A stretch of 64,000 nucleotides of DNA from Usitatibacter rugosus (GCF_013003965.1 NZ_CP053069.1:2201419-2265418), one strand, 5' to 3'. Shown: positions 49,201 to 56,734, numbered from the stretch's first letter. The notes: generated by a model from the sequence alone, not told the origin. Program-made: numbers and translations.

Positions 49201-49751
49201 CGCTCGGCGTTCTCGAAGTCGCCCGCCACCTGGCGCAGGCGATCCATGGTGACCTTGCCGCGATCGCTGCGGACCACGGACATGGCCTCCTCGGCCTTGC
49301 CGGCCCGACGCAACGCCACGGTTTGGCCGAGCTCCTCGATCTTCGCCGCCGCGAGCTGGCCGATCGAGTCGACCCGCGTGGCCTGCGCGCTGTCCTGTCC
49401 CACGAGCTTGCGGAGGTTCTCGACCTCGCTGGCGATGCGCGACCTGGCGGAAAGGTAAGGCTCCAGGTACGACTCCTCGCCCGTGAGGAGGTAGCCGCGC
49501 TGGCCCGTCTCCGCATCCTTCAGGGTCGAGAGGACGGTCTGCAAACGCTCGAGTGTCTCGAGCGTCTGCGTGACGCGCGCGACCGCCGCGGCACGGCTCT
49601 CGAGGGTGCGATAGGAAACGAGCGCGATCAGCAGGACCGCGACGCCGGCGGCGATGAAGCCGGCGAGCGGACCGGGCGGGAGGAGCGCCAGCCGGCGCGG
49701 GTCACGGCCGGAGCCCGACCCTTCGGCGTCGTCGAGGGTTCTTGTTGTCAT
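46275..49751 (-). CDS. CHASE3/GAF hybrid sensor histidine kinase with three receivers
   Basis: This 1158-aa inner-membrane sensor has helix 29-47, a periplasmic CHASE3 domain (about 50-195; ETGQRGYLLTGEESYLEPY is the signature), helix 199-223, a GAF domain (about 245-390), a long Gln/Glu coiled coil, HisKA with H493 (NMSHELRTPLNS), HATPase (NLLSNALKFTEKG; GTGLGLSISRDL), then three receivers with acceptors in VLDMNLPDHSG, VMDLNLPDLSG and LMDIMMPEMDG. It should feed a multi-step relay. The ATG at 49751 has no strong Shine-Dalgarno. It heads the cheR-cheB-kinase operon and diverges from the second oxidoreductase; TATACT on the minus strand (49801-49796) is a possible -10 box. Confidence 0.93.
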   Translation of the reverse strand: MTTRTLDDAEGSGSGRDPRRLALLPPGPLAGFIAAGVAVLLIALVSYRTLESRAAAVARVTQTLETLERLQTVLSTLKDAETGQRGYLLTGEESYLEPYLSARSRIASEVENLRKLVGQDSAQATRVDSIGQLAAAKIEELGQTVALRRAGKAEEAMSVVRSDRGKVTMDRLRQVAGDFENAERSAFVERRATWEDATNFSVVFTFAGSAVLFVLIFAAAVMASRDYRARERQVWVRNGVAGLAQRVQGEQRLESLGETVLDYLGRYLDARVGAIYLQEESGLFRRFAGYALPSEIEAEPTRPADGLLAQAASEGRALAIRDVPQGYLRIASAVGSSAPRQLLIVPAIVDGAVQGAIELGFFRAVDRDDEDLVGRAGEILAIAVRTSKEREAREALLEETQRQAEELQAQQEELRVSNEELEEQGRALKESSAQLESQQAELAQTNQQLEEQAHLLEGRNDDLMRVQSTLAEKASELERVNQYKSEFLANMSHELRTPLNSTLILAKLLADNVGGNLSVEQVKFAQTISSASNDLLALINDILDLSKIEAGRLEVQPETVALKPALEAMLRTVAPVAREKGLTLDLALEPGAPASMETDAQRLGQILRNLLSNALKFTEKGEVSLRVFAPVPDRIAFAVRDTGIGIPEAQQHIIFEAFRQADGSTHRKYGGTGLGLSISRDLARLLGGDISVSSTAGEGSVFTLTLPSKFSDVSPTTRTSSSLSGTQPVPDAPAVPRSPAMAKEDPIAVRGHIEDDRDGLQPRERHILVVEDDPNFAAILRDLAHELGFKCVAAGTAEEGLAAAMRFIPSAIVLDMNLPDHSGLGVLDQLKHTSSTRHIPVHVVSVADYTRAAMERGAVGYALKPVKREQLEATLRSLEERISKSLRRVLVVEDDTRQRDAIIRLLAASGVEITGVDSAAGALAHLQTTTYDCMVMDLNLPDLSGHKLLERMAEQDDVAFPPVIVYTGASLTRDQELELRRFSKSIIVKDARSPERLLDEVTLFLHQVESELPPESQRMLKAAREREAALEGRRVLVVEDDVRNIFALSAVLEPKGVKIEIARNGREALEALERTRAAGAEAIDLVLMDIMMPEMDGITAMREIRKSPEWKKLPIIALTAKAMKDDRERCLAAGASDYIAKPLDVEKLLSLVRVWMPK

Positions 49752-49914
49752 CGAGGTGGATATGCGGCGTGCGCGCCGGCTCGTTTCGTCGATCGAGTAT
49801 AGAAGTGGGTCCCGTCGCCCGCTGTAGGACCCCTCCGACAGGCGAGATGGTTCGAGGCGGCCGGAGGACGTATGCTTGCGGTCTTTTTGCAGCCGCGACG
49901 TCCAGGAGAGAAAC

Positions 49915-51063
49915 ATGGCAGTAAAGAACGTCCCGAAGAAGCCCGCCCGCGAGCGTCCCCAGGGCCACGACCCCATTCGTTTCGCGGTGGTGGGTCTCGG
50001 ATTCATCGCGCAGGCTTCGGTCCTCCCGGCCTTCCGCCAGGCGAAGGGCGATGCGGTGGTGACGGCGCTCGTATCGGCCGACGCGAAGAAACTGAAGGTC
50101 CTCGGCAAGCGCTATGACGCGCCGGTGCTCGCCACCTACGACAAGTACGACGCGCTGCTCGCGAGCGGCGAGATCGACGCGGTCTACATCGCGCTGCCGA
50201 ACACGATGCACCGCGACTTCACCGAGCGCGCTGCCCGCGCCGGCATCCACGTGCTGTGCGAGAAACCGCTGGCGACCAGCCTGCTGGACGCGAAAGCGAT
50301 GGTGCAGGCCTGCTACCGCGCGAACGTGAAGCTGATGACGGCCTACCGCCTGCAGCTCGAGCCCGCGACGCTGACCGCGATCGAGATCGTTCGCGGCGGC
50401 GACATCGGCGAGCCGCGGCTTTTCACCTCGACCTTCTCCAATCCGGTGAAGGCGCCCAACATCCGCCTCGAGAGCGACCTCGGCGGCGGCACCATTCCCG
50501 ACATCGGCGTGTATTGCATCAACGCGGCCCGCCACGTGTTCCAGGACGAGCCGATCGAGGTCTACGCGGCGCTGTCGCGGTCGAAGGATCCGCGCTTCAA
50601 GCAGGTGGAAGCCGCCGCGTCATGCGTGCTGCGTTTCCCCGGCGATCGCGTCGCCTCGTTCACGTGCGGTTTCGCCACCGATCCGCAGGTCCAATTCGAG
50701 GTGCTCGGAACCACGGGACGCCTGCGGCTGGACGACGCCTACGAGATCGCGAGCGACAAGGTGCTCACGCTCTCCCGCGGCAACCATCGCAAGGTCACGC
50801 GCTTCGGCAAGGGCGACCAGTTCGCGCCGATGCTGATCCACTTCGCCGATTGCATCCGCGGCAACTTCGATCCCATCGCCTCGGGCGAGGAAGGCCTGAG
50901 GGATGTGCGGATCATCGAGGCGCTCTACCGCTCCGCCAAGCTGGGACGCCCGGTAGCCCTGCCGGCGGAAGAGCCGCCGAAGCGCTTGCGGCGCGAGCAG
51001 CAGATCAAGGGCGGGCCCATTCGCCAGGTCGAGCTGGTGAACGCGCGCGCGCCGGGCGGCTAG
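49915..51063 (+). CDS. Gfo/Idh/MocA-family oxidoreductase (paralogue of the one at 40676)
   Basis: This 382-aa NAD(P)-dependent enzyme shares long stretches with the one 9 kb upstream: FAVVGLGFIAQASVLPAFRQ, YIALPNTMHRDFTERAAR, GIHVLCEKPLATSLLDAK, LMTAYRLQLEPATL, SNPVKAPNIRLESDLGGGT and DIGVYCINAARHVFQDEP. The shared core suggests duplication and a similar sugar-type substrate. It adds an N-terminal Lys/Arg-rich extension (VKNVPKKPARERPQG). AGGAGAG precedes ATG 49915. It stands alone, divergent from the hybrid kinase. Confidence 0.88.
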   Translation: MAVKNVPKKPARERPQGHDPIRFAVVGLGFIAQASVLPAFRQAKGDAVVTALVSADAKKLKVLGKRYDAPVLATYDKYDALLASGEIDAVYIALPNTMHRDFTERAARAGIHVLCEKPLATSLLDAKAMVQACYRANVKLMTAYRLQLEPATLTAIEIVRGGDIGEPRLFTSTFSNPVKAPNIRLESDLGGGTIPDIGVYCINAARHVFQDEPIEVYAALSRSKDPRFKQVEAAASCVLRFPGDRVASFTCGFATDPQVQFEVLGTTGRLRLDDAYEIASDKVLTLSRGNHRKVTRFGKGDQFAPMLIHFADCIRGNFDPIASGEEGLRDVRIIEALYRSAKLGRPVALPAEEPPKRLRREQQIKGGPIRQVELVNARAPGG

Positions 51064-51067
51064 GACG

Positions 51068-51095
51068 AAAAAAAAGGGGGCTCAGACGAGCCCCC
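51068..51095 (-). terminator. Terminator for the NtrC-regulator/Pro-rich operon
   Basis: A perfect 8-bp stem (GGGGGCTC, loop AGAC, GAGCCCCC at 51076-51095) is preceded on the + strand by a run of A from 51068, giving a T run after the hairpin for minus-strand transcripts. It therefore ends the operon at 51175 and, less well, the oxidoreductase gene at 51063. Confidence 0.85.
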
Positions 51096-51174
51096 AACCC
51101 CACGAATCCGGTACCGCTCCCCGGGCCCCCTCCCCGCGGTATGCGAATTGGGAGGGGCGGGAGCGGATGACGCA

Positions 51175-51588
51175 TCAATGGCTTCGCAACATCCGTGCCC
51201 AGCGCCGATGAGAGGAGCGGAGCGTTGAAATCGCGTCGCGCGAGAGAAAAAAATCCAGTTCGTCGGTAGGCATTACCCGCTCGCCGAGCCTGCGCGGCTT
51301 GGGTCCCGGCGGTTCGATGACGGGCGCGCCGGGCGGATGCAGCGGATCGGGCGGAACGGTCGGCTGCGGAGCGGGAGCCGGATCTTCACCGGGCGGCAAC
51401 GGCGGCACCGGTTCCGGGGCACCGACGGCGGAACGCGTGGGTGGAATGCCCGAGCGTCCCGGATCGTTCTCCGGCATGTCGGGCTGCACCGGCCGCTCGC
51501 CCGTCTTCTCCGGCGAAGGCTCGCCCGGCCATAAGGGCGGCTTCTTCTCCGGCGGGAAAGGCTCCTGCGGCTCCGGGGTGCGGCTCAT
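51175..51588 (-). CDS. Pro-rich protein coupled to the NtrC-type regulator
   Basis: This 137-aa protein is dominated by Pro, Glu and Gly (P-x-P, PPG and PEP runs) over its first 100 residues, then has a short ordered-looking tail: LGERVMPTDELDFFLSRDAI and STLRSSHRRWARMLRS. There is no signal peptide. The ATG overlaps the TGA of the sigma-54 regulator gene, so it is made with it. It is probably disordered, with the C-terminal helix as a docking motif. Family unknown to me. Confidence 0.65.
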   Translation of the reverse strand: MSRTPEPQEPFPPEKKPPLWPGEPSPEKTGERPVQPDMPENDPGRSGIPPTRSAVGAPEPVPPLPPGEDPAPAPQPTVPPDPLHPPGAPVIEPPGPKPRRLGERVMPTDELDFFLSRDAISTLRSSHRRWARMLRSH

Positions 51589-52949
51589 CGCATTCCCTGC
51601 GCCTCGGCGGCGGAACCGTATTCCTTGAGCCGGTTGTAGAGCGTCTTCACGCAGATGCCGAGCATGCCCGCGGCGCGCTTCTTGTCGCCGCCGCAATACT
51701 GCAGCGTCGAGACGATGAGCTGGCGATCGGCGGCCGACAGCGGCGTGCCCAGCGGCAGCACGATCGACGGCGTGGGCGAGGCCGAGTTGGAGGGCCGCTC
51801 CACGTCCAGGGGCTCGGGCTGCGACGAGCCGAGCTGGCCGAGGATCGACAGACGCTGGATGTAGTTGCGAAGCTCGCGCACGTTGCCCGGCCACGAGTGC
51901 TTCTCGAGCAAGGCCACGGTCTGCGGCGAGATCGTGTGGTGGGCGCCCTGCTCCGCGTTGATCTCCTCGACCAGTGCGCGGGCGATGAGGCCCACGTCTC
52001 CGTCGCGCGAGCGCAGCGGCGGGATCTCGATCGGGAACACATTCAAACGGTGGAAGAGGTCCGCGCGAAGCTTGCCGGCCTGCACCGCGATCCGGGGATC
52101 GCGGTTGGTGGCGGCGACGATGCGCACATCGATGTCGATCGGCTGGGCCGTTCCGATGCGCATGAGCTGCCGCGTCTCGAGCACGCGAAGCAGCCGGACC
52201 TGGAGCTCCAGCGGCATCTCGGTGATCTCGTCCAGGAACAGCGTGCCGCCGTTGGCCTGCTCGAAATAACCGCGGTGCATGCGGTCGGCGCCGGTGAAGC
52301 TGCCGCGCTCGTGGCCGAACATCTCGCTCTCGATCAGGTTGGGCGAGATGGCGCCGCAGTTGATGGCGAGGAAAGGCTGCTCGCGGCGGCGCGAAAGCTC
52401 GTGCACGGTGCGCGCGACCAGCTCCTTGCCGGTACCGCTCTCGCCGGTGAGGAACACGGTGGCCTCCGTGGGGGCCACGCGGGCGAGCTGGTCATAGACG
52501 CGCTGCATCGCGGGCGAACGGCCCACGAGGCGCCCGAATCGTCCCGAGTCGCGCAGCTCGTCGCGCATCTTGCCGATCTCGGCCCTCAGCACGCCGGATT
52601 TCGGCACGCGCGAGAGCACGGCCTTGAGGCGCTCGAGGTTGATCGGTTTCGTGAGGTAATCGGACGCGCCGCGGCGAAGGGCCTCGACGGCCGTCTCGAC
52701 GCTGGCGTAGCCGGTAATGAGCACCACCTGCGTGGCGCGCCGGTCCTCGATGTCGGCCACGAGGTCCATCCCCGTGCCGTCGGGCAGCTTGAGGTCGATG
52801 AGGACCACGTCGGGGTGCTGGCGGGTGAGCTGGATCCGGGCATCGCGGAGCGTTCCGGCGGTGGCGGTGGTGAAACCCGCGTCGCGGACCAGTTCCTCGA
52901 GCGCTTCACGGGCGATTTCGTCGTCCTCGACGATCAGTGCGTGGGGCAT
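51585..52949 (-). CDS. NtrC-family sigma-54-dependent response regulator
   Basis: This 454-aa activator has a receiver (residues 1-115, phospho-acceptor D52 in VVLIDLKLPDGTG; Lys in DYLTKPINLERL), an AAA+ domain with Walker [13 protein letters not shown], the sigma-54 contact loop [12 protein letters not shown] (GSFTGA in place of GAFTGA), Walker [14 protein letters not shown] and sensor VAATNRDP, then a Fis-type HTH (KKRAAGMLGICVKTLYNRLK). AGGAGA precedes ATG 52949. Phosphorylation, perhaps from the kinases encoded at 43.7-49.8 kb, should trigger ATP-driven opening of sigma-54 promoters. It diverges from a receiver-less relative at 53114. Confidence 0.93.
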   Translation of the reverse strand: MPHALIVEDDEIAREALEELVRDAGFTTATAGTLRDARIQLTRQHPDVVLIDLKLPDGTGMDLVADIEDRRATQVVLITGYASVETAVEALRRGASDYLTKPINLERLKAVLSRVPKSGVLRAEIGKMRDELRDSGRFGRLVGRSPAMQRVYDQLARVAPTEATVFLTGESGTGKELVARTVHELSRRREQPFLAINCGAISPNLIESEMFGHERGSFTGADRMHRGYFEQANGGTLFLDEITEMPLELQVRLLRVLETRQLMRIGTAQPIDIDVRIVAATNRDPRIAVQAGKLRADLFHRLNVFPIEIPPLRSRDGDVGLIARALVEEINAEQGAHHTISPQTVALLEKHSWPGNVRELRNYIQRLSILGQLGSSQPEPLDVERPSNSASPTPSIVLPLGTPLSAADRQLIVSTLQYCGGDKKRAAGMLGICVKTLYNRLKEYGSAAEAQGMR

Positions 52950-52995
52950 GGGCGGGTTCTCCTGACCTGGCTTCCATGGATGACGCCCCAGCGTA

Positions 52996-53017
52996 AAACG
53001 TTCCTTTCGGAAAGTTT
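52996..53017. promoter_or_regulatory. Inverted repeat between the two sigma-54 activator genes
   Basis: AAACGTTCC (52996-53004), a 4-nt spacer and GGAAAGTTT (53009-53017) form a 9-bp inverted repeat with one mismatch, in the 164-bp gap between divergent activator genes. The symmetry suits a Fis-type dimer of these regulators, so autoregulation is possible. Confidence 0.35.
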
Positions 53018-53072
53018 GTCAGAGAAACACCTACATTTTTAGCAGACGAGTCCGACAGGCCTACACGCGCGC

Positions 53073-53087
53073 GGGATAGATATTGCA
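53073..53087 (+). promoter_or_regulatory. Possible sigma-54 promoter of the receiver-less activator
   Basis: GGGATAGATATTGCA has GG and GC ten bases apart and a full TTGCA at -12, but the -24 box matches only at GG. A start near 53098 would leave a leader of about 15 nt before ATG 53114 with its GGAGAG site. Weak candidate. Confidence 0.3.
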
Positions 53088-53113
53088 AAGACAAAATTGC
53101 CGGAGAGCCAACA

Positions 53114-54139
53114 ATGCTTCACGAGCCCACCCTTCCTTCTTCCCTTCCCCTCCTTGCCCGCCGTCCCGTCCCCGCCCCCCGCACAGGGCGAGGCAGCCGC
53201 AGGAACGACTTGGTCGGCGAGTCGGCCGCCATGATCCGGATGGGCCGACAGATCGACGACGTGGCACCCACCGACGCCACGGTCCTCATCGTGGGCGAAA
53301 GCGGGACCGGCAAGGAGCTCGTGGCGCGTGCGGTCTGGGAACGCAGCCTCCGGGCCGGCGCTCCGTTCGTTGCGATCAACTGCGGCGGCATTCCCGCGTC
53401 CCTGCTCGAGGCGCAGCTCTTCGGCCACGAGCGCGGCAGCTTCACCGGCGCCCACCAGCGCACGGCCGGCTATTTCGAGACCGCCCACGGCGGCACGTTG
53501 TTCCTGGACGAGATCACGGAGATGCCGCTGCCCATGCAGACGGTGCTGCTGCGCGCTCTCGAGGAGCGGCGCATCCGCCGCGTGGGCGGCGAAGCCGATA
53601 TCCCGGTCGATGTCCGCGTGCTCGCCGCGACCAATCGCGATCCCGAGCAGGCCGTTCGCAGTGGCCTCCTGCGCGAAGACCTTCTTTATCGCCTGAGCGT
53701 TTTCCCGATCGAAGTCCCGCCGCTTCGCCACCGCGAGGACGACATCGAGCTGCTCGCCCGCCATTTCCTCGCGAAGCTGAACACCGAGTCCGGCTCGCAT
53801 CGCCGGCTGTCGACGCGCTCGCTGGCCGTCCTTCGCACCTATCCGTGGCCGGGCAACGTGCGCGAGCTCAAGAACGCGATCGAGCGGGCCTACATTCTTT
53901 CCGACAACGAGGTGGAGATCGCTCCGGGTGAAGTGAGCCTGCGGGCCGCCACGCGCGTCGAGGGCAATGCCCTCAGCATCGCCCTGGGCACGACGCTCGC
54001 CGATGCGCAGCGCGACTTGATCCTCGCGACCCTGGCCCAGCTTCGCGGCGACAAGGAACGCACCGCGAAGACCCTGGGCATCTGCCTGAAGACCCTCTAC
54101 AACCGCCTCCAGGTCTACCAGGAAGTGCGCGGCGGCTAG
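53114..54139 (+). CDS. Sigma-54 activator lacking a receiver domain
   Basis: This 341-aa enhancer-binding protein starts almost directly with the AAA+ domain: Walker [12 protein letters not shown] (61-71), sigma-54 loop [12 protein letters not shown], Walker [29 protein letters not shown], and a Fis-type HTH ([20 protein letters not shown]). The first 30 residues are a Pro/Arg-rich leader. With no receiver it should be constitutively active or controlled by a partner, as PspF is. GGAGAG precedes the ATG. It is very similar in the AAA+ and HTH parts to the divergent response regulator, suggesting duplication and shared DNA targets. Confidence 0.92.
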   Translation: MLHEPTLPSSLPLLARRPVPAPRTGRGSRRNDLVGESAAMIRMGRQIDDVAPTDATVLIVGESGTGKELVARAVWERSLRAGAPFVAINCGGIPASLLEAQLFGHERGSFTGAHQRTAGYFETAHGGTLFLDEITEMPLPMQTVLLRALEERRIRRVGGEADIPVDVRVLAATNRDPEQAVRSGLLREDLLYRLSVFPIEVPPLRHREDDIELLARHFLAKLNTESGSHRRLSTRSLAVLRTYPWPGNVRELKNAIERAYILSDNEVEIAPGEVSLRAATRVEGNALSIALGTTLADAQRDLILATLAQLRGDKERTAKTLGICLKTLYNRLQVYQEVRGG

Positions 54140-54305
54140 CCCGGCCGCGCTGCGGCGTGGCGTGGCGCGGATGCGAGCGCGGATCCACCGGTGCATGCGG
54201 CGGGTCCTTCGGCCGCTCGCGGTGGACCTTGTCCGGGCGCGCTTCGCTGGGCGGGCTGCGGCCGTCGGAAGGCGGCGGTACGTGCGGGATGTGTTCCTTG
54301 GTCAT
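53973..54305 (-). CDS. Candidate small Pro-rich protein between the activator and ku (uncertain)
   Basis: A frame starting at ATG 54305 (GGAGAG just upstream) reads MTKEHIPHVPPPSDGRSPP and stays open for 110 codons. Its first 55 codons, in the gap, use G or C in the third position almost throughout as real genes here do; the rest, antisense to the activator gene, loses that bias. So a short real gene may exist whose 3' end is elsewhere, or the signal is chance. No family recognised. Confidence 0.3.
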   Translation of the reverse strand: MTKEHIPHVPPPSDGRSPPSEARPDKVHRERPKDPPHAPVDPRSHPRHATPQRGRASRRALPGRPGGGCRGSSGRCPGSSRCVPCRREAGPGSRGSSRAAHRRASCPGRC

Positions 54306-54408
54306 GGGGCTCTCCGGTCGCGGACCGCGTGCTTTGCGCGGCACTGAGGAACCTGTGACGCCCGCCGCGCGACTAAATTCCCATCGACCGCAACGTTAAG
54401 GAAGACCC

Positions 54409-55308
54409 ATGCCCCGTCCCCTGTGGAAAGGCGCCATCAGCTTCGGCCTCGTGAACGTTCCCGTGGCCATCTACCCGGCCGCATCGCGCGACGGCATCAG
54501 CTTCGACTGGCTCGACAAGCGCGACATGGCCCCGGTGGGCTACAAGCGCGTGAACAAGGAGACGGGCAAGGAAGTGCCCAAGGAGCAGATCGTGAAGGGC
54601 CTCGAGTACGAGGACGGCCACTACGTCGTGCTGTCCGACGCCGAGATCAAGTCGGCCAACACCAAGGCCACGCAGACGATCGACATCGTGGCGTTCGTGG
54701 ACGCGGAGTGCATCTCCCCGCTGTACTTCGACTCCCCCTACTACGTCGCCCCGGGTCCGCGCGGCGACAAGGTCTATGCGTTGCTGCGCGAGACGATGCG
54801 CAAGGAAGGCAAGGTCGGCGTCGCCTACGTGGTGCTCCAGACCAAGCAGCACCTGGCCGCGGTGCTCGTGCAAGGCAACCACCTCGTGATGATGACGCTG
54901 CGTTGGGCGAGCGAGATGCGCGACGCCAAGGCCATCGACGTGCCGCCGGCGAGCTTGAAGAGCTCGGGCGTGCGTGACAACGAGATCAAGATGGCCACGC
55001 AGCTGCTGAAGGATATGAGCGAGAAGTGGGAGCCGGGCCAGTACCACGACAAGTTCCACGACGACATCATGGCGCTGGTGAAGAAGAAGGTCGCCGCGGG
55101 CAAGACCGAGGAGGTCATGAAGCCGGAGAAGGAAGCCGAGGAGAAGCCCTCGAACGTGATCGACCTCACGGAGCTGCTGAAGCAGAGCCTGGCGAAGAAG
55201 GGTGACAAGGGCCGCAAGGCTCCCGCGGCATCCGTGCGCAAGACGCCCGCCCGCAAGGCGGCTGCGCGGAAGCCTGCTGCTTCGCAGGCGCGGCGTCGCG
55301 CGGCGTAG
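54409..55308 (+). CDS. ku: Ku protein for non-homologous end joining
   Basis: This 299-aa homodimeric ring protein binds DNA ends and recruits LigD. The core (1-255) begins MPRPLWKGAISFGLVNVPVA, with VGYKRVNKETGKEVPKEQIV, LYFDSPYYVAPG and YHDKFHDDIMALVKKKVAAG typical of bacterial Ku. The tail (about 265-299) is Lys/Arg/Ala-rich, as in Ku proteins that bind DNA internally. The next gene, a stand-alone ligase, starts right after the stop with no gap. The phosphoesterase-polymerase partner is encoded at 38914-40530. It would protect from breaks in non-growing or dried cells. Confidence 0.95.
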   Translation: MPRPLWKGAISFGLVNVPVAIYPAASRDGISFDWLDKRDMAPVGYKRVNKETGKEVPKEQIVKGLEYEDGHYVVLSDAEIKSANTKATQTIDIVAFVDAECISPLYFDSPYYVAPGPRGDKVYALLRETMRKEGKVGVAYVVLQTKQHLAAVLVQGNHLVMMTLRWASEMRDAKAIDVPPASLKSSGVRDNEIKMATQLLKDMSEKWEPGQYHDKFHDDIMALVKKKVAAGKTEEVMKPEKEAEEKPSNVIDLTELLKQSLAKKGDKGRKAPAASVRKTPARKAAARKPAASQARRRAA

Positions 55309-56292
55309 ATGCCCGCGCCGCCCGGAGCCCACCGCTCTCCCCTTCCCGCTTTCCTCCCTCCGCAGCTCGCCACGCTGGTGGATCGCCCACCCGCGGACGC
55401 GAGCGGCTGGAGCTACGAGATGAAGTGGGACGGTTATCGCATCCTCGCGCGCGCGACCGGGGCCGACGTGAGGCTCTTCACGCGGAACGGCAACGACTGG
55501 ACCGCCCGCCTCGGCCCGCTGGCCCGCGACCTCGCGAAGCTGAAGCTGCGCGAGGCGTGGATCGACGGCGAGATCGTCGTCCTCGACGACAAGGGCGTGC
55601 CGAGCTTCCAGCGCCTGCAGAACGCGTTCGACGAAGGCCACGTCTCGCCGATCCAATACCGCGTGTTCGACCTTCCTTTCCACGACGGTCTCGACCTGCG
55701 CGACGTGGCCCTGGAACAGCGCCGCGCTCGCCTCGGACGGCTTCTCGAGAGGAAGACGACGCCGGCCTCGGTGCGTTTCAGCGAAGACTTCGATGCCGCC
55801 GGCGGCGAGCTCCTCGAAGCGGCATGCCGCATGGAGCTGGAAGGCCTGATCGGAAAGCGGCGCGACGGCGCGTACGTTTCAGGCCGCTCGAAGGCGTGGA
55901 TCAAGCTGAAGTGCAAGAAGCGCCAGGAGTTCGTCGTCGTCGGCTACACCGAGCCGCGCGGATCGCGTTCGGGGTTCGGAGCGCTGCTCCTTGGCGTGAA
56001 CGGACCGGAAGGATTGCGCTATGCGGGCAAGGTCGGCACGGGCTTCGACCAGCGCCTGCTCGACTCGGTGTACGGGAGGCTCTCGAAGCTGGAGGCGAAG
56101 CAGATCGACCTCGCGCAACCGCCCACGGGCTACGAGGCCCGCGGCGTGCACTGGGTGAAGCCCAAGCTGGTGGCCGAGGTGGAATTCGCCGAGTGGACGG
56201 GCGAAGGGATCGTGCGCCAGGCCGTGTTTCGCAGCTTGCGCGACGACAAGCCCGCGGCGGCGATTCGCCGCGAGCGTGCCGCGAAGGCCTGA
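55309..56292 (+). CDS. ligD: Stand-alone LigD-type ATP-dependent DNA ligase
   Basis: This 327-aa enzyme is the ligase domain of LigD as a separate protein. The adenylated lysine is K39 in YEMKWDGYRIL; other nucleotidyltransferase motifs are RLFTRNGNDWT, WIDGEIVVLDD, RMELEGLIGKR and WIKLKCKKRQEFVVVGYT; the OB-fold follows with YAGKVGTGFDQ and VHWVKPKLVAEVEFAEWT. It begins directly after the ku stop codon, so Ku and ligase are made together. No polymerase or phosphoesterase is attached; those are supplied by the gene at 38914. Nick sealing in end joining is the expected role. Confidence 0.93.
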   Translation: MPAPPGAHRSPLPAFLPPQLATLVDRPPADASGWSYEMKWDGYRILARATGADVRLFTRNGNDWTARLGPLARDLAKLKLREAWIDGEIVVLDDKGVPSFQRLQNAFDEGHVSPIQYRVFDLPFHDGLDLRDVALEQRRARLGRLLERKTTPASVRFSEDFDAAGGELLEAACRMELEGLIGKRRDGAYVSGRSKAWIKLKCKKRQEFVVVGYTEPRGSRSGFGALLLGVNGPEGLRYAGKVGTGFDQRLLDSVYGRLSKLEAKQIDLAQPPTGYEARGVHWVKPKLVAEVEFAEWTGEGIVRQAVFRSLRDDKPAAAIRRERAAKA

Positions 56293-56502
56293 CTAGCGAA
56301 GCGCGGACGTGTCGATGCGAAGGGCGCTGGAACGCCGGCGCGCATCCGCCAGCGCGATGCCGCGGGCTTCCATCATCTCGCCGGCCCAGTATTCCTGGCG
56401 GCCTTCGAGCACGCGGAAGTCGTCGTCCGTGATGCGGCCCCATTGCTGCAGGACCAGCCCTTTCAGCTGCCGGTAGTTGCCGGCGAGGATCTCGCGATTC
56501 AT
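56293..56502 (-). CDS. CsbD-family stress protein
   Basis: This 69-aa soluble protein matches the CsbD fold: a four-helix unit with NREILAGNYRQLKGLVLQQW, GRITDDDFRVLEGRQEY and a C-terminal helix. CsbD proteins are abundant under general stress and stationary phase in many bacteria; the molecular role is not settled. ATG 56502 is supported by ACGGAG upstream; the longer frame has no support. A sigma-54-like promoter lies about 45 bp upstream, back-to-back with that of the DUF3309 operon. It converges on the ligase gene. Confidence 0.85.
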   Translation of the reverse strand: MNREILAGNYRQLKGLVLQQWGRITDDDFRVLEGRQEYWAGEMMEARGIALADARRRSSALRIDTSALR

Positions 56503-56545
56503 TGAAAAGCTCCGTGGGGAACGAGGGAGTGTCAGGCAAACCCCT

Positions 56546-56561
56546 TGCACGTCTCATGCCA
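56546..56561 (-). promoter_or_regulatory. Sigma-54-like promoter for csbD
   Basis: On the minus strand TGGCATG-AGAC-GTGCA keeps GG-N10-GC and differs from TGGCACG-N4-TTGCA at two bases. A start near 56536 would leave a leader of about 34 nt before ATG 56502. It faces away from the exact match at 56683. Confidence 0.55.
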
Positions 56562-56682
56562 GAGACTGCGCGGGGCATGGGGTCTGACAACGTTTCGCGT
56601 CGGTAGTTTTTTCCCGCAACGCAGGAACACCGTTCGTCGGACTCCACGAAGGGTTCGCGGTTTCCCCTCTGTACGGGCGCGT

Positions 56683-56698
56683 TGGCACGGCCATTGCA
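56683..56698 (+). promoter_or_regulatory. Sigma-54 (-24/-12) promoter of the DUF3309 operon
   Basis: TGGCACG-GCCA-TTGCA is an exact match to the sigma-54 consensus, in a true intergenic region. A start near 56709 gives a leader of about 26 nt with GGAG before ATG 56735. The 120 bp between this and the csbD promoter is where activator-binding sites would lie; I see no clear palindrome there. Confidence 0.8.
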
Positions 56699-56734
56699 GT
56701 AGTCCATTCAAGTCAACTCGAATGGAGTACCCCC

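Noticed and set aside
49866-49879. GG-N10-GC with TTGC upstream of the second oxidoreductase, a possible sigma-54 promoter.
   Set aside because: Only GG and TTGC match; the rest of the -24 box does not, so it is within chance expectation.
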